Source: Leucaena leucocephala
Lineage: Eukaryota > Streptophyta > Magnoliopsida > Fabales > Fabaceae
Reading direction: 5' to 3'
Length of the DNA stretch: 64,000 bases
Assembly (NCBI GenBank): GCA_037074615.1
Contig: CM073535.1
Location: forward strand, 13,927,001 to 13,991,000
The translations under genes were made by a program, and so were the position numbers. The notes beneath the pieces are model-generated. The model was given only the letters and a program-made list of their open reading frames with translations. It searched no databases and had not been told where the DNA came from. Shown here piece by piece: positions 33,501-45,985 of the stretch. Each line of letters starts with the position of its first letter. Position 1 is the first letter of the stretch.

Positions 33501-33701
33501 ACCATTCTATCTATCTAGGTGTCACTATCTCTTGTCTGAATTATTCTCTAGGTAGTGAACACCATCCCCATATCGCATACTAGGGAGGAAACCTCTGTAG
33601 TTCATATCTCTAACTTTTTAAGTGTTAGTCTATCTACTCCAGAGCATCACTGAGCCAGAACCTTCTGTTCTGTACCAGAATCTTATGCTCTGATAGCAAA
33701 T
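30585..33701 (-). mobile_element. Family A internal region, complete, unit 1 of tandem
   Basis: It runs from PPT (30585-30598) to a PBS mutated to TGCTATCAGAGC (about 33688-33699). It holds the 5S-like segment, the CAGTTAGATCC motif cluster and three 26-bp minisatellite units near 31050-31130. No transposon protein is encoded. Unit 2 (36279-39391) is highly similar, especially in the PBS-proximal half. Confidence 0.82.
31635..31688 (-). pseudogene. 5S rRNA-derived segment, copy 2
   Basis: The reverse complement keeps AGTTAAGCGT (A-box part) and GATGGGTGACCCCCTAGGAA (C-box part), with CTC changed to TCTC-like bases between. It lies at the same place in the internal region as the other copies and in the element's sense orientation. 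Confidence 0.82.
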
Positions 33702-36278
33702 TATAACATCCTCCTTTTCTTATATCTTAGGGACCATTCAGTAGCATTTGGAACCACTTCTAGGGCCAGTGAAGTCAAATCATACAATCTGGAATTTTAT
33801 TCCCAGCGAGTACTGTTCAATGTGTAAATTCCAGCGGAGTGACCTGACTTCAAAAAATCATAACTAATTCTATAACAATCTAAATGGAGTGGTTCAAATT
33901 GCTACACGAAGCTAACATAATTCTATTTCAGGGAAAAATGACTTGTTGACCACGACTTGACCAGGTCAACGTTGGTCAACGTTCCAAAACACTGTTCATC
34001 GCGCGTTCTGTGCCTGATTCCAGCATTCTGGTCCCAACTTTGATAAATCATATCTTTATGTGTAGACATCCAAATGAGACGTTCTATATATCAAATCGAA
34101 GCTTGTCATGTATACTATTTACTGGAAAAATATCATACATTTATTCAATCATTTACTAGTTATAATTACAGCTCAAATGTCACTGCCTCCATCACGAGTT
34201 ACTGTTCACAGTGACAATTTCTAGCAATTGTACATACATGAATCACATATCAATCATACTAAGCAATTAACATCTCTTCATGCATCTTTATCTCCTCCAG
34301 CTTGAGAAGACCTGCTGCAATTGGATTGATATGGAAGGGGTGAGATTTCTGGGGAAATCTCAGTAGCAAACAACACTAAACAATGCATGCATTAATGTGA
34401 ATACTTGTGCTTGGTTGTGAAAGTGTTAGCATTGCATAATGTGCATGCTTCTATATTACATATGAAATACAATTGGCTAAAGTAATCATAGGAATAGAGC
34501 TTCATACATAAGCATATATTCAACACAATTCAACAAAGTCATAGCACATCTAGCATAACATTCAATACATACAAGTTTAGGATTAGTTCACTACCTGACA
34601 TGTAGCTTTCCTTCTAGCTCTTAGCCTTTGCTATAAGGTTCATTCTTTCCATAGGTTAGAGCCTATACATAGCATAATAATATCTTCATTATTATTCTAT
34701 CAGCATAGCTCTACTTAACTCATAATTAACTAGGGGTGATATCCTTAATCTGACATTCCCCTGTCTTTCTTTCTACCTTTAGCTACCTTTATTAATAGAG
34801 ATATTTCTCTATTCTAACCACAAAGAGCAATCCTATACTTTATTAGAGGAGGGACTAGATAACTTTATTACCTCATTCCTAAGCTTTGCCCAGTCCGTCA
34901 GCTCCTTAGACTGCTCCTGGCTCCACCAGAACTCCTTCCTTTCTTTCCTTTCTTTCTTTCTTCCTCTCTTTCTCTTTTTCTCTCTTCTTTCTCTTCCTTT
35001 TCTTGCTAGATCCATGGTGTTCCTTGAAATGGGAGGGGAGTGGCCTATTTATAGGTGAGAGGAGGTGGAATGAATGGTCCAGATTGATTCGCGATGAATG
35101 GCTCAGATTGCTTGCTTCCTCAAGAAGCTTTGCCTGCATCATCACGATGACATCACCCTCCTTGATGACTCACCACTCATGACATCATCTAGGACACCTC
35201 AAGGGACACCTCAATGGTATATGTGGCGAAATGTGGGGCCCTTGGGACACCTCACCAGCTGACTCAGCCTTTCTAGAGGTTCCAGAGTCTTTTCCCTGAA
35301 TGGACGGCCGAAATCGTGCCACGTGTCCTCTTGCTTTTTCTCCTTTTTCTATAATCATGCCATGTGGCACATTGTGGGCACTATTTATGTCCTCTCATGA
35401 TTCCATATCACTTTACACAGTTCTATCTTGGACCGGGTCACTTTTCTTTATTGAAAAAGCACTAATACATTATTTTAATGCCTCTTGGGCCCACATTACT
35501 CTTGGGCTATGTTTTCGGGCCTTTAAATATCATCTTGGGTTTCTAACCAAGCCCAAGCACTCTGGTGGCTCAGTTCCCAAGGAACATCCTTAGCAAATTA
35601 CCAAAATGCCCTTACTACCTCTTTAGTACTTATAGGGGCACTATTGTCTTTTCATACCTTACCAGAGTATCTCTTAACCCTGGTCAACTATCTAGATACC
35701 CTTTCTTAACTATCTAACCTTAGTCAAACGATCATAATGCCCTTTGTCTGACTCTAACTTAATGACACAATACAGTGGCATACCTTTAGTGGCATTTTCG
35801 TAATTCTTCATTTTTCTCGGTCTTTATTACCCCTAGCCCACATATTTATCTGAGAATATCATTGGGCCTATAAGGTGCCATTCTGGACCCTCTGTATGAT
35901 CCACTATCTTCATGGGCTCAATTCCCGAGAAATTCCCCCAAAACCTATTTATCGGGTCTTTTAATCCACTATAAATTTTATAGTAAATTCTACAGAACTT
36001 CTTTTTGAGCTCTGTCAATTTCAGAAATTCTTATATTAATTATAGGAATTTACTGCCACATTTTATCTGATTCTGAGGTCTAGAGAATACTTTATTATTT
36101 TTTCTTCTCTTCGAAAATTAATATAAATATTTCGGGACCTCATATCAAAACTTTGTGTTGCATCAAACTGATCATCATAATTTTCTCTATTTATTGAGAC
36201 CTCTGCTCAACAGGGTCTGGTAGCATCCCTTTTCAGGCTATATACTAGGCTTTAAGGCCTAAAAATTCGGATATGACA
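33702..36278 (-). repeat. Family A LTR A6, shared by two tandem units
   Basis: A full 2,577-bp LTR, flanked on its left by a PBS and on its right by a PPT. It serves at once as 5' LTR of the left unit and 3' LTR of the right unit. The TATA box is at 35046-35053 (-). It is about 98-99 percent identical to A7 over the first 330 bases compared. Confidence 0.87.
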
Positions 36279-39200
36279 TTTCTCCTCCCCTTAAAATAAA
36301 TTTCGTCCTCGAAATTTCAGGGCTAAATCTCTATTCATCCTTCGATGAAGAGTTCCTTTGAGGAGAATGTCCCTTTCTTTCATATTAAACTTTCTCATAT
36401 ACTCCTATATTCTAGAGTTTTTGTTGACTACTCATCATGATTCTTAGTGCAGTCACTTATTACTCATCTGAGTATTCAGCGGAATTCTCTAAACATCCGC
36501 AAAACTTTATTTCTCATTCTCATGTCATCATACATTTTTATCATCTTTACTAACTCATCATAATATAGAGAGAGGACTTATATCATTATTCTTTCTTTCA
36601 TTGCTCTACTGCTAAATAGGAGCACATAATAGCATATAGGAGCATATAGGAGCACATACTCTAACATGCATAATGCCCAGCCAGCTTGCTGCAAGACTAC
36701 ATACCTGCTCATGAATGCAAAGCACTCACAGCAGAGCTCAAGCATTCTTTCTCTTAATATGCACAGCTCTAACACTCGGAGCTTGCACAGCTCTAACACT
36801 CAGAGCTTGCACTGCTCTAACATTCAGAGCTTTAGCATAACATAACATAGTATAACATAATGCCTGGCATTTCATGCAAGGAGTGAAAGCTCTCATTTGC
36901 TCTTTCACACGTAACTCATCATTCAAACATCTTTTTCCTTTCAAAAAGGGAGCCTCTCAATCTGTTTATAGGGCTAATTATAAAGCCACTTCATAGTGTA
37001 CTTCTTAATACATATTTCTCATAACGTATCTCATAACGTACTTTTCATAGCATATCTCATCACATATCATTTATGCTGTACCATAGCATATCTGGCCACA
37101 TTTGGCGATATCATAGTCTATCTGGCCTTGTCATAAAACATTCTCTTAAAATATTGCTAGCCTTTACAAATATTTCCTTTCAAATCCATTTCATTTGGAC
37201 TTGACATAAGGGTTCTATTTTCTTTCTATTCATAACCCTTTCTAACTTTTCATAACTCTTTCTATCACCTTACATAACTCTGGGTACATATATGCCAACT
37301 TCTTATGGCATTCATTCCTCGTTCATCACTTCCCAGGGAGTCACCCATCATTGGGCTAATCTTGCCTGAGAACGCTTAACTAAAATATGCAGATATAAAT
37401 CTGAAGCAAAGATACTTATAGGCTCAAACCCTAGTACTTTACTATTTTAGACCCATCTTATGCTATCTCTCTTGGGTCTATCTAACCTTCTTATTGTTTA
37501 TCCACATCTGGAGGATCTATCTGTCTTGTATTCTCTATAATCTTATCGTAAGGATCTCTTTATTCTTATTTGACCCTTTATCATATGAGATTTACTCATA
37601 ACTCCTTGGTATTCAGGATTAATAACTTTAACTTTGATCACTTAGTTCCTGTACGTGTAAGGAGATTTTGAGTTTAGTCCCTGATAGTAATAAGGCTATC
37701 TAACATCATGGGTACTCTCTCTGTTAGGAGCTAACCAACTTGTGAAGCTTTTGCACCTTAAATTTTCCTTGGTGTTCGTCCTTCCAAAGACATACTATAC
37801 TTATGGCTCAATACTTTCTCTCTCTAGGCTAGGTCTACTGCGACCCTCGGGATCTACTGTGATCAACTGTAAACCTCTTCAGGATCTAACTGCGACCCTG
37901 GAATTCTATTCTTTGGGAGCAATACTAGGATCTAACTGCAATTCTCCAGAATCTGCTGCGATTCTGTTGTACTGTATTATCATCTTTGGAAGACTTAAAC
38001 CAATGGACAAAGTTACAAGGTTAATCACTTCCACATAGTTGTTAACTCAACAGATAATTCCCCTAAAATGATCACATAGGCCAATATTATCTATCAGGAC
38101 TTTACTCATTTCCTCTATCACTCAGGAACTTCTCATACCATTCTCATCTTTCATAGCTTTACTATATCCTTTATTGCAGAGAGCTACACAGGCTCTACTA
38201 TGCACATATCTATCATCATCTATTCATCTCATTAGAGGGACCTTACTCTATCTGAGTTATACTTTCCCATCTCTTGACTTTATTTCAAAAGCAATCCTTT
38301 TTCTATTGCAAGAGCAATCTAGCTCTATTGCAACAATACTAACTTATGTCTTTACTGCTCTTTCTTAGAGTTGCACCATCTTTCATACATGCTTCTCTTT
38401 TCATTTCACTTTCATCACTTATATACCATACCCTTGAAGGGATATATCCTGAGTATCGTAATCATCTATCTGTAGATTCACTATTAATCATCATCTTAAT
38501 CTCACTGCCTATCATTGTTTGATCATATTGTCCAGATCCTAAACATTCATTTAGGAATCGGAAATAACTATTTATCTGACTTAGGCTGCCATATTACCCT
38601 ATTACTAGGGTATAGACTCAACCCTTCATTACCCTTTCTTACATAGGGAACAGGAGAGTCACTTTATCTTTAAAACTGTGGCTACCTTTCTCTTTATCAG
38701 TCTTAGTCTACTCTAGACTAGACTGTGGTTCCTCTATCTTGGGAACATCAGCGGCCTATCTTGTTTCTAACTTTAGGCCAGGTGCTAAGATTATTCCTAG
38801 TCAAGCCTCATTCTTTTGTTCAGGAAACACTAGCTGAACAAATTCTTTCATAAGGTAGATCTACTCACATAGAGGATCTACTTCTGAACATCATCTAACC
38901 TTTCATATCTCCTTACTTTATGCTATATGGTTTGATCATGCTTTGTACCAATCCTCTAGTTGATTAATTTTAACCAGGTTGGTACCTTTATTTACTATAA
39001 CGTATGACAGTTTCCCTTAACCTGGGACTAGTCAGCTTCTGTCTCTATTCATAGAGGAAACTGCTCCTCAGACATTATCCTGCTTAGTCCAGCCACATCG
39101 CGCTAAGAAACATGAGATCTCAGCGGTAACGGCTGACTAAGTCTAGTCACTTCCTTGAAGATTACCCCGTACCGCTGTAAGTTATGGGGTACCATTCTAT

Positions 39201-39391
39201 CTATCTAGGTGTCACTATCTCTTGTCTGAATTATTCTCTAGGTAGTGAACACCATCCCCATATCGCATACTAGGGAGGAAACCTCTTTAGTTCATATCTC
39301 TAACTTTTTAAGTGTTAGTCTATCTACTCCAGAGTATCACTGAGCCAGAACCTTCTGTTCTGTACCAGAATCTTATGCTCTGATAGCAAAT
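36279..39391 (-). mobile_element. Family A internal region, complete, unit 2 of tandem
   Basis: It has the same layout as unit 1 and is offset by about 5,690 bases. The PPT is at 36279-36292, the 5S-like segment at 37328-37381, and the PBS (again TGCTATCAGAGC) near 39378-39389. The shared PBS mutation supports duplication of one unit rather than two insertions. There are three 26-bp minisatellite units near 36765-36835. No gene is present. Confidence 0.82.
37328..37381 (-). pseudogene. 5S rRNA-derived segment, copy 3
   Basis: The reverse complement contains AGTTAAGCGT and GATGGGTGACTCCCTGGGAA. It is slightly more decayed than copy 2 (AGATTAGCCC in the middle). Confidence 0.8.
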
Positions 39392-41966
39392 TATAACATC
39401 CTCCTTTTCTTACATCTTAGGGACCATTCAGTAGCATTTGGAACCACTTCTAGGGCCATTGAAGTCAAATCATACAATCTGGAATTTTATTCCCAGCGAG
39501 TACTGTTCAATGTGTAAATTCCAGCGGAGTGACCTGACTGCAAAAAATCATAACTAATTCTATAACAATCTAAATGGAGTGGTTCAAATTTCTACACGAA
39601 GCTAACATAATTCTATTTCAGGGAAAAATGACTCGTTGACCACGACTTGACCAGGTCAACGTTGGTCAACGTTCCAAAACACTGTTCATCGCGCGTTCTG
39701 TGCCTGATTCCAGCATTCTGGTCCCAAATTTGATAAATCATATCTTTATGTGTAGACATCCAAATGAGACGTTCTATATATCAAATCGAAGCTTGTCATG
39801 TATACTATTTACTGGAAAAATATCATACATTTATTCAATCATTTACTAGTTATAATTACAGCTCAAATGTCACTGCCTCCATCACAAGTTACTGTTCACA
39901 GTGACAATTTCTAGCAATTGTACATACATGAATCACATATCAATCATACTAAGCAATTAACATCTCTTCATGCATCTTTATCTCCTCCAGCTTGAGAAGA
40001 CCTGCTGCAATTGGATTGATATGGAAGGGGTGAGATTTCTGGGGAAATCTCAGTAGCAAACAACACTAAACAATGCATGCATTAAAGTGAATACTTGTGC
40101 TTGGTTGTGAAAGTGTTAGCATTGCATAATGTGCATGCTTCCATATTACATATGAAATACAATTGGCCAAAGTAATCATAGGAATAGAGCTTCATACATA
40201 AGCATATATTCAACACAATTCAACAAAGCCATAGCACATCAAGCATAACATTTAATACATACAAGTTTAGGATTAGTTCACTACCTGACATGTAGCTTTC
40301 CTTCTAGCTCTTAGCCTTTGCTATAAGGTTCATTCTTTCCATAGGTTAGAGCCTATACATAGCATAATAATATCTTTGTTATTATTCTATCAGCATAGCT
40401 CTACTTAACTCATAATTAACTAGGGGTGATATCCTTAATATGATATTCCCCTGTCTTTCTTTCTACCATTAGCTACCTTTACTAATAGAGATATTTCTCT
40501 ATTCTAACCACAAAGAGCAATCCTATACTTTATTAGAGGAGGGACTAGATAACTTTATTGCCTCATTTCTAAGCTTTGCCCAATCCCTCGGCTCCTTAGA
40601 CTGCTCCTGGTTCCACCAGAACTCCTTCCTTTCTTTCCTTTCTTTCTTTCTTCCTCTCTTTCTCTTTTTCTGTCTTCTTTCTCTTCCTTTTCTTGCTAGA
40701 TCCATGGTGTGCCTTGAAATGGGAGGGGAGTGTCCTATTTATAGGTGAGAGGAGGTGGAATGAATGGTCCAGATTGATTCGCGATGAATGGCTCAGATTG
40801 CTTGCTTCCTCAAGAAGCTTTGCCTGCATCATCACGATGACATCACCCTCCTTCATGACTCACCACTCATGACATCATCTAGGACACCTCAAGGGGCACC
40901 TCAACGGTATATGTGGCAAAATGTGGGGCCCTTGGGATACCTCACCAGCTGACTCAGCCTTTCTAGAGAGTTGTAGAGTCTTTTCCCTGAATGGACGGCC
41001 GAGATCGTGCCATGTGTCCTCTTGCTTTTTCTCCTTTTTCTACAATCATGCCATGTGGCAAATTGTGGGCCCCATTTATGTCCTTTCAAGATTCCAGATC
41101 ACTTTACCCAGTTCTATCTTAGACCGGGTCACTTTTCTTTATTGAAAAAGCACTAGCACATTATTTTAATGCCTCTTGGGCCCACATTACTCTTGGGCTA
41201 CGTTTTTGGGCCTTTAAATATCATCTTGGGTTTCTAACCAAGCCCAAGCACTCTGGTGGCTCAGTTCCCAAGGAACATCCTTAGCAAATTACCAAAATGC
41301 CCTTACTACCTCTTTAGTACTTATAGGAGCACTATTGTCTTTTCATACCTTACCAGAGTATCTCTTAACCCTGGTCAACTATCCAAATACCCTTTATTAA
41401 CTATCTAACCTTAGTCAAAAGATCATAATGCCCTTTGTCTAACTCTAACTTAATGACACAATACAGTGGCATACCTTTAGTGGCATTTTCGTAATTCTTT
41501 ATTTTTCTCGGTCTTTATTAGCCCTAGCCCACATATTTATCTAAAAATATCATTGGGCCTATAAGGTGCCATTCTGGACCCTCTGTATGATCCATTATCT
41601 TTATGGGCTCAATTCCTGAGAAATTCCCCTGAAACCTATTTATCGGGTCTTTTAATCCACTGTAAATTTTATAGTAAATTCTACAAAACTCCTTTTAGAG
41701 CTCTGTCAATTTCAGAAATTCTTATATTAATTATAGGAATTTACTGCCACATTTTATCTGATTCTGAGGTCGAGAGAATACTATATTAATTTTTCTTCTC
41801 TTCGCAAATTAATATAAATCTTTCGGGATGTCATATCAAAACTTTGTTTTGCATCAAACTGATCATCATAATTTTCTCTATTTATTGAGACCTCTGCTCA
41901 ACAGGGTCTGGTAGCATCCCTTTTCAGGCTATATACTGGGCTTTAAGGCCTAAAAATTGGGATATA
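39392..41966 (-). repeat. Family A LTR A7, lacking its last four bases
   Basis: A 2,575-bp LTR. At its right end GGGATAT runs into AGTGGAAAGAGG of a plus-strand family B LTR, with GATA common to both. The terminal TGTC of the A LTR and the start of the B LTR are therefore lost. TATA box at 40736-40743 (-). Confidence 0.85.
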
Positions 41967-44900
41967 GTGGAAAGAGGTTTAGAAAGGATTATGACAAAGA
42001 TCAGACGAAATAATAAAGGTTAGATAAGTCTTAAAGAAAGAGAATGACCTAAACGCAAATTGGAAAAGGTTAAAGGCCAAAAGTTAAAGTAGAAATAAAT
42101 GTTGGGCCAAAAGTGGTAATTTCTAAAAGTTTAGGGACCTAAATGTAATTAAGCAAAAAGTCAGGGACATAAATATAATTATGAAAAAGTTCAGCCAGAA
42201 AAGGCTTAGAACTGCCTGTAAGTATTTTAGTCCCACATTCCATCAGTAAATAGAAGAAGTTATGCTGGATAATCTGACATGATATAGAAATTTTATTAGG
42301 GCTCCAGACAGCACAAAATTATCTGATAGTCTAAAAGTTATCTGAATTTTTATCAGATTCTATGGACATCAGATATATGTGGGGGAATTACAGGAAAGTG
42401 TGCCCTACAGTGTCAGATATCCTAGATCTGTATAAAAAGTTATTCACATATCAGTGAATTTTGACGGGAGTTTGTTAACACCCGTGATCCGATAATGGAA
42501 CTTATCGGTATGTAAGCCTGGATAGAATGAGATCAGATGACCTCATATATAGGCCCATAATGACGCCAAGGAAGGCCCAAAACCCAGGGTACCAGTCTAT
42601 CAGTAAAAGGGGCCAGTGCCAGAAAAAGTGCGAAATTTCAAAAATGCCCCTGGATGCCCAGATTGTACCAGAGATGGATGAAGGGCATTTTGGTCATCTG
42701 GGATAGGCTAAAAACATGGTACATGGTATAAATGTGATTAGTTAAGCCAATATATTCCCTAAGGCAGTACAAAGAGGGGTGAAATGACAATTATGCCCTT
42801 AGGGTCAATATAGTGCAAGAAAGGACACCAAGGGTATTTTGGTCATTTCCCAAGGGATCTGTAATTAAGTTGTGGCCAGTACAAGTATTTCAATGGTGTG
42901 GGAAGCCTAGACATTGATTTCCAGGACATAATACATATCCTGGTATATTATAAAAAATTAGGAACAGAAAACAGTTTGGTTGCTGTGCAATTGCACCGAT
43001 CGGTACTGGATTGGACTAAAATTTTTCCAGAAGCTTCCTTACACTATGAGCACGCCACCTAACCCCTTGAGGTGTCCCTTGATGGGTCCCACATGATGTC
43101 ATAATTATTATTTTATGAAAAAGTTAAATCCAAGATTAAATGTTGGCCTTTAGATCAAATAGTAACCAAATCAATCTTGGCCATTCATTTTTCTTGGATT
43201 TTGGCTATAAATACCCCCTCATTCTGCAGCAAACCGTAGCTTCATGTACCCTTGGGGAAACTCTTGAAAAATGGAAACTCAAACCAAGACAAAGAAGATT
43301 CAAGGTTTCAAAGTTCAAGCAAGCTAGAGATTAAAGGTAAGCAATGTCTCCTAGCTTATTTTTCTTTGATTTGGGAGCTTGAACTTAGGCTTTTGATGGG
43401 AGAAAAGTTGAGTTTTCTCTAAGGGGTGGTTCTTCCCAAGCTAGTTAAAGTTAGAACCATATGATTGAAGCTTAAACAAGCTAGTTAAGTGGTTGGTTGT
43501 TGAATCAAATTGATATTCTTGACTTTGCCATGGTGTGCCCTATTCGGTCTGCACTGTTCATGAGGGAAGGAAGTTGAATTTCAATGATTTAATGCTTCCA
43601 TTGAGTTTATATGATGATTTTGTGTAGGATTGGAAAGGTTTTGAACCTTGGAAACATTAAAATCTCAAGGTTGTAGTCTTTGAGATTCCTTACGGGTACT
43701 GTTCACTCGCATGAACAGTGATTGGAATTTCATGATTTTGATGGTTCCAATGGTTTTAAAATGAAAAGTTGTGTGGGGTAAAGTGGAGAAACAAGTATGG
43801 GAAGCATTAGAATCAAAATGAGAATTTTTGAAAGAATTGTTTGCTTATGTTCAATTCTGTGCAGAAGACCATGAAGGAGCTAGAATTTCATGATTCTAAG
43901 CTCATAAACGAGTTCAAAAGATGAAATTGTGTAGGGTAAAGTCAAGACATCAATTGATTCAATAGCCAAGTGGATTAGTGAATATTAGGGAAAGTTATGA
44001 CAATAAAGAGTGTAACAAAGTTAATCTTGAACATGGTTGGAGTTCATGAGTCCTAATGAATTATGTGATGAATATGAATGTGTTTAGGACCTTGAAACAT
44101 CCAAGAACATGTTGGGAAGTGATTGGCATAAAGGTTTATTGGTTGGAAAGCTAGGAAGCAAATGCTAAAGATCAAGAGGAAAGCTTAAGTGCAAGGTAGT
44201 GAACTTATCTCTTTATGTGCTTGATGTGGTATGCTTATGTGTTGATATGTATATGTTATTTGAATGATGTTGTGACATGATAAATGATGTTGAATGTATT
44301 GTGAATAACATGTTTCCATGGCTATGCACTTTATGTAAAAGTATATAGCATGATAGCATGTCACTAACCAAAGAAAGTTTAATGAAATTACATATCATGC
44401 ATTAGCATCCATCTTGCATATTTAAGTGGTAATGTTTGCTACTGAGATTCCCTAGAATCTCACTCTTCCATAACCAACCAATTTAGGTCAAGCATGAAGA
44501 AAAGGTATGCATGGAGAAGAGCTAAAGAATGGAAGAAAGGAAGTGAAGTATTGAGATTTTAGCATATGCTATAAATTTTCCATGTATGTAAATGCCATGT
44601 AAGGTGTCTATTTATGTGATAAACTTGTATGTAATGAATTATGGCATATGTACATGATGTATATGAATGTTAAGAAGCTTATTTGATGGCTTGTGCATGC
44701 TGAAACAATTATTGGAAATGAAAGAAAAGAAACTGAAATGGTAAAAATATAGGTCCTAAAGCAATTTTGTTATGGCTTCAGTTTGACCTAGCAAATGAAG
44801 GAATTAGTTCACGAAATTTTATGAGCATGTAGCACACATCCAGAGCTTTAAATTCATAGGTAGAACGTGTCAGTTGGATGTGTATATAAAGAGAAATGAA

Positions 44901-45238
44901 TTTCCAAAGTAAGGGACCAGAAACTGTTTCCAGAGTTTTTGACCAAATGAAAAGTAAACTTCAACGAATAAACTGTATCAATTGACTAATCATTTGGTCT
45001 AGAATTACCTTAAATTTCAAGATGTTATGTTCATGTAGCTTTTTGAACCACTGCATTTCGAGTTTTCTAGAATTAATTATGAGTTTTTGAAGTTCGTTGC
45101 GTAATCTGGAATACCATATGAACAGTAACCCGAGAAAGAGTAAAATTCCAGATTTGGCTAATGGACTTCCAAGGTCTTGGAAGTGGTTCTAAATGCTACT
45201 GAATGGTCCCTAAGACGTATAAAAGTAAGGATGTTACA
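41966..45238 (+). repeat. Family B LTR B2 (5' LTR, 3.27 kb)
   Basis: It lacks about 50 bases of its start, then follows B1 closely to the end GGATGTTACA. TATAAATA lies at 43206-43213, with donor-like AAAGGTAAGC at 43334-43343. It carries no gene. Confidence 0.85.
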
Positions 45239-45412
45239 TTATGGTATGGGAGCAAAGGATTCTGGCTTAGGAAATGCTCTGAATAGATTATTTATGGACT
45301 GATATGAGATTATACCCAGACCCTAACCCTAAACAGTAAGTATTTTGTTAAGTTAGGGTATGTTATGGGATGGTTAACATTGCTTAATTAAGCAAATGTT
45401 GCAGGAATATAT

Positions 45413-45985
45413 ATGAGATTCCATAAGGTTAAGTCAGAGGCTTCAGTTAATAAGGGAGACTCCAGACTAATAGTGATATATGAAGATGATATATATCCAC
45501 ATCCCTTAGACAATGAAGAGAGTCCAGATGAGAGTTTAGGGGATCAGCCAGGAAAATCTACAGTGAAATATCCCATAGACGTTTCTGTAGACTTAAACCT
45601 GCATTCTGGAGGTCATGTAGAGATTTAGCCTGAAGGCTAATATGCACCAATTGATGCTGAGTCTAGTGACTCTATACGGTATAAGTTTGTTGGAATGCCC
45701 TCTAACCCTGATATAAGCTTTATCCCTCTTACGAGATGATAGATTACGGCTGAGGAAGTTGAGTACTGGTACTGGATTATGGGCAGACCATATATTATTC
45801 CTCCTCTACCAGAGTTTCAGGATAGATTTATGATAATTAAGATATAACAGTCCCCTAATTCAGATATCCAGTCAGAGTTTATGATAGTTCTTGTCCATTT
45901 CCAAAGTCCTGGAATAGGTGACTTTAAGAGAAAGATCAGTGTGATGTTCCTGGTTCTAGTCAACTCCAACCTTCTTTGTTAAAGA
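45413..45985 (+). pseudogene. Decayed reading frame in family B, copy 1
   Basis: An ATG at 45413 opens 71 codons ending at TAG 45626-45628. The product is acidic and begins MRFHKVKSEASVNKG. The same frame stays coding-like beyond the stop, interrupted by several stops (TAG, TAA, TGA-TAG, TAA), through a stretch with YWYWIMGRPYIIPPLP to about 45985. Copy 2 at 28988-29510 has some stops at different codons, so the ancestor was probably longer. I do not recognise the protein family. Confidence 0.5.
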
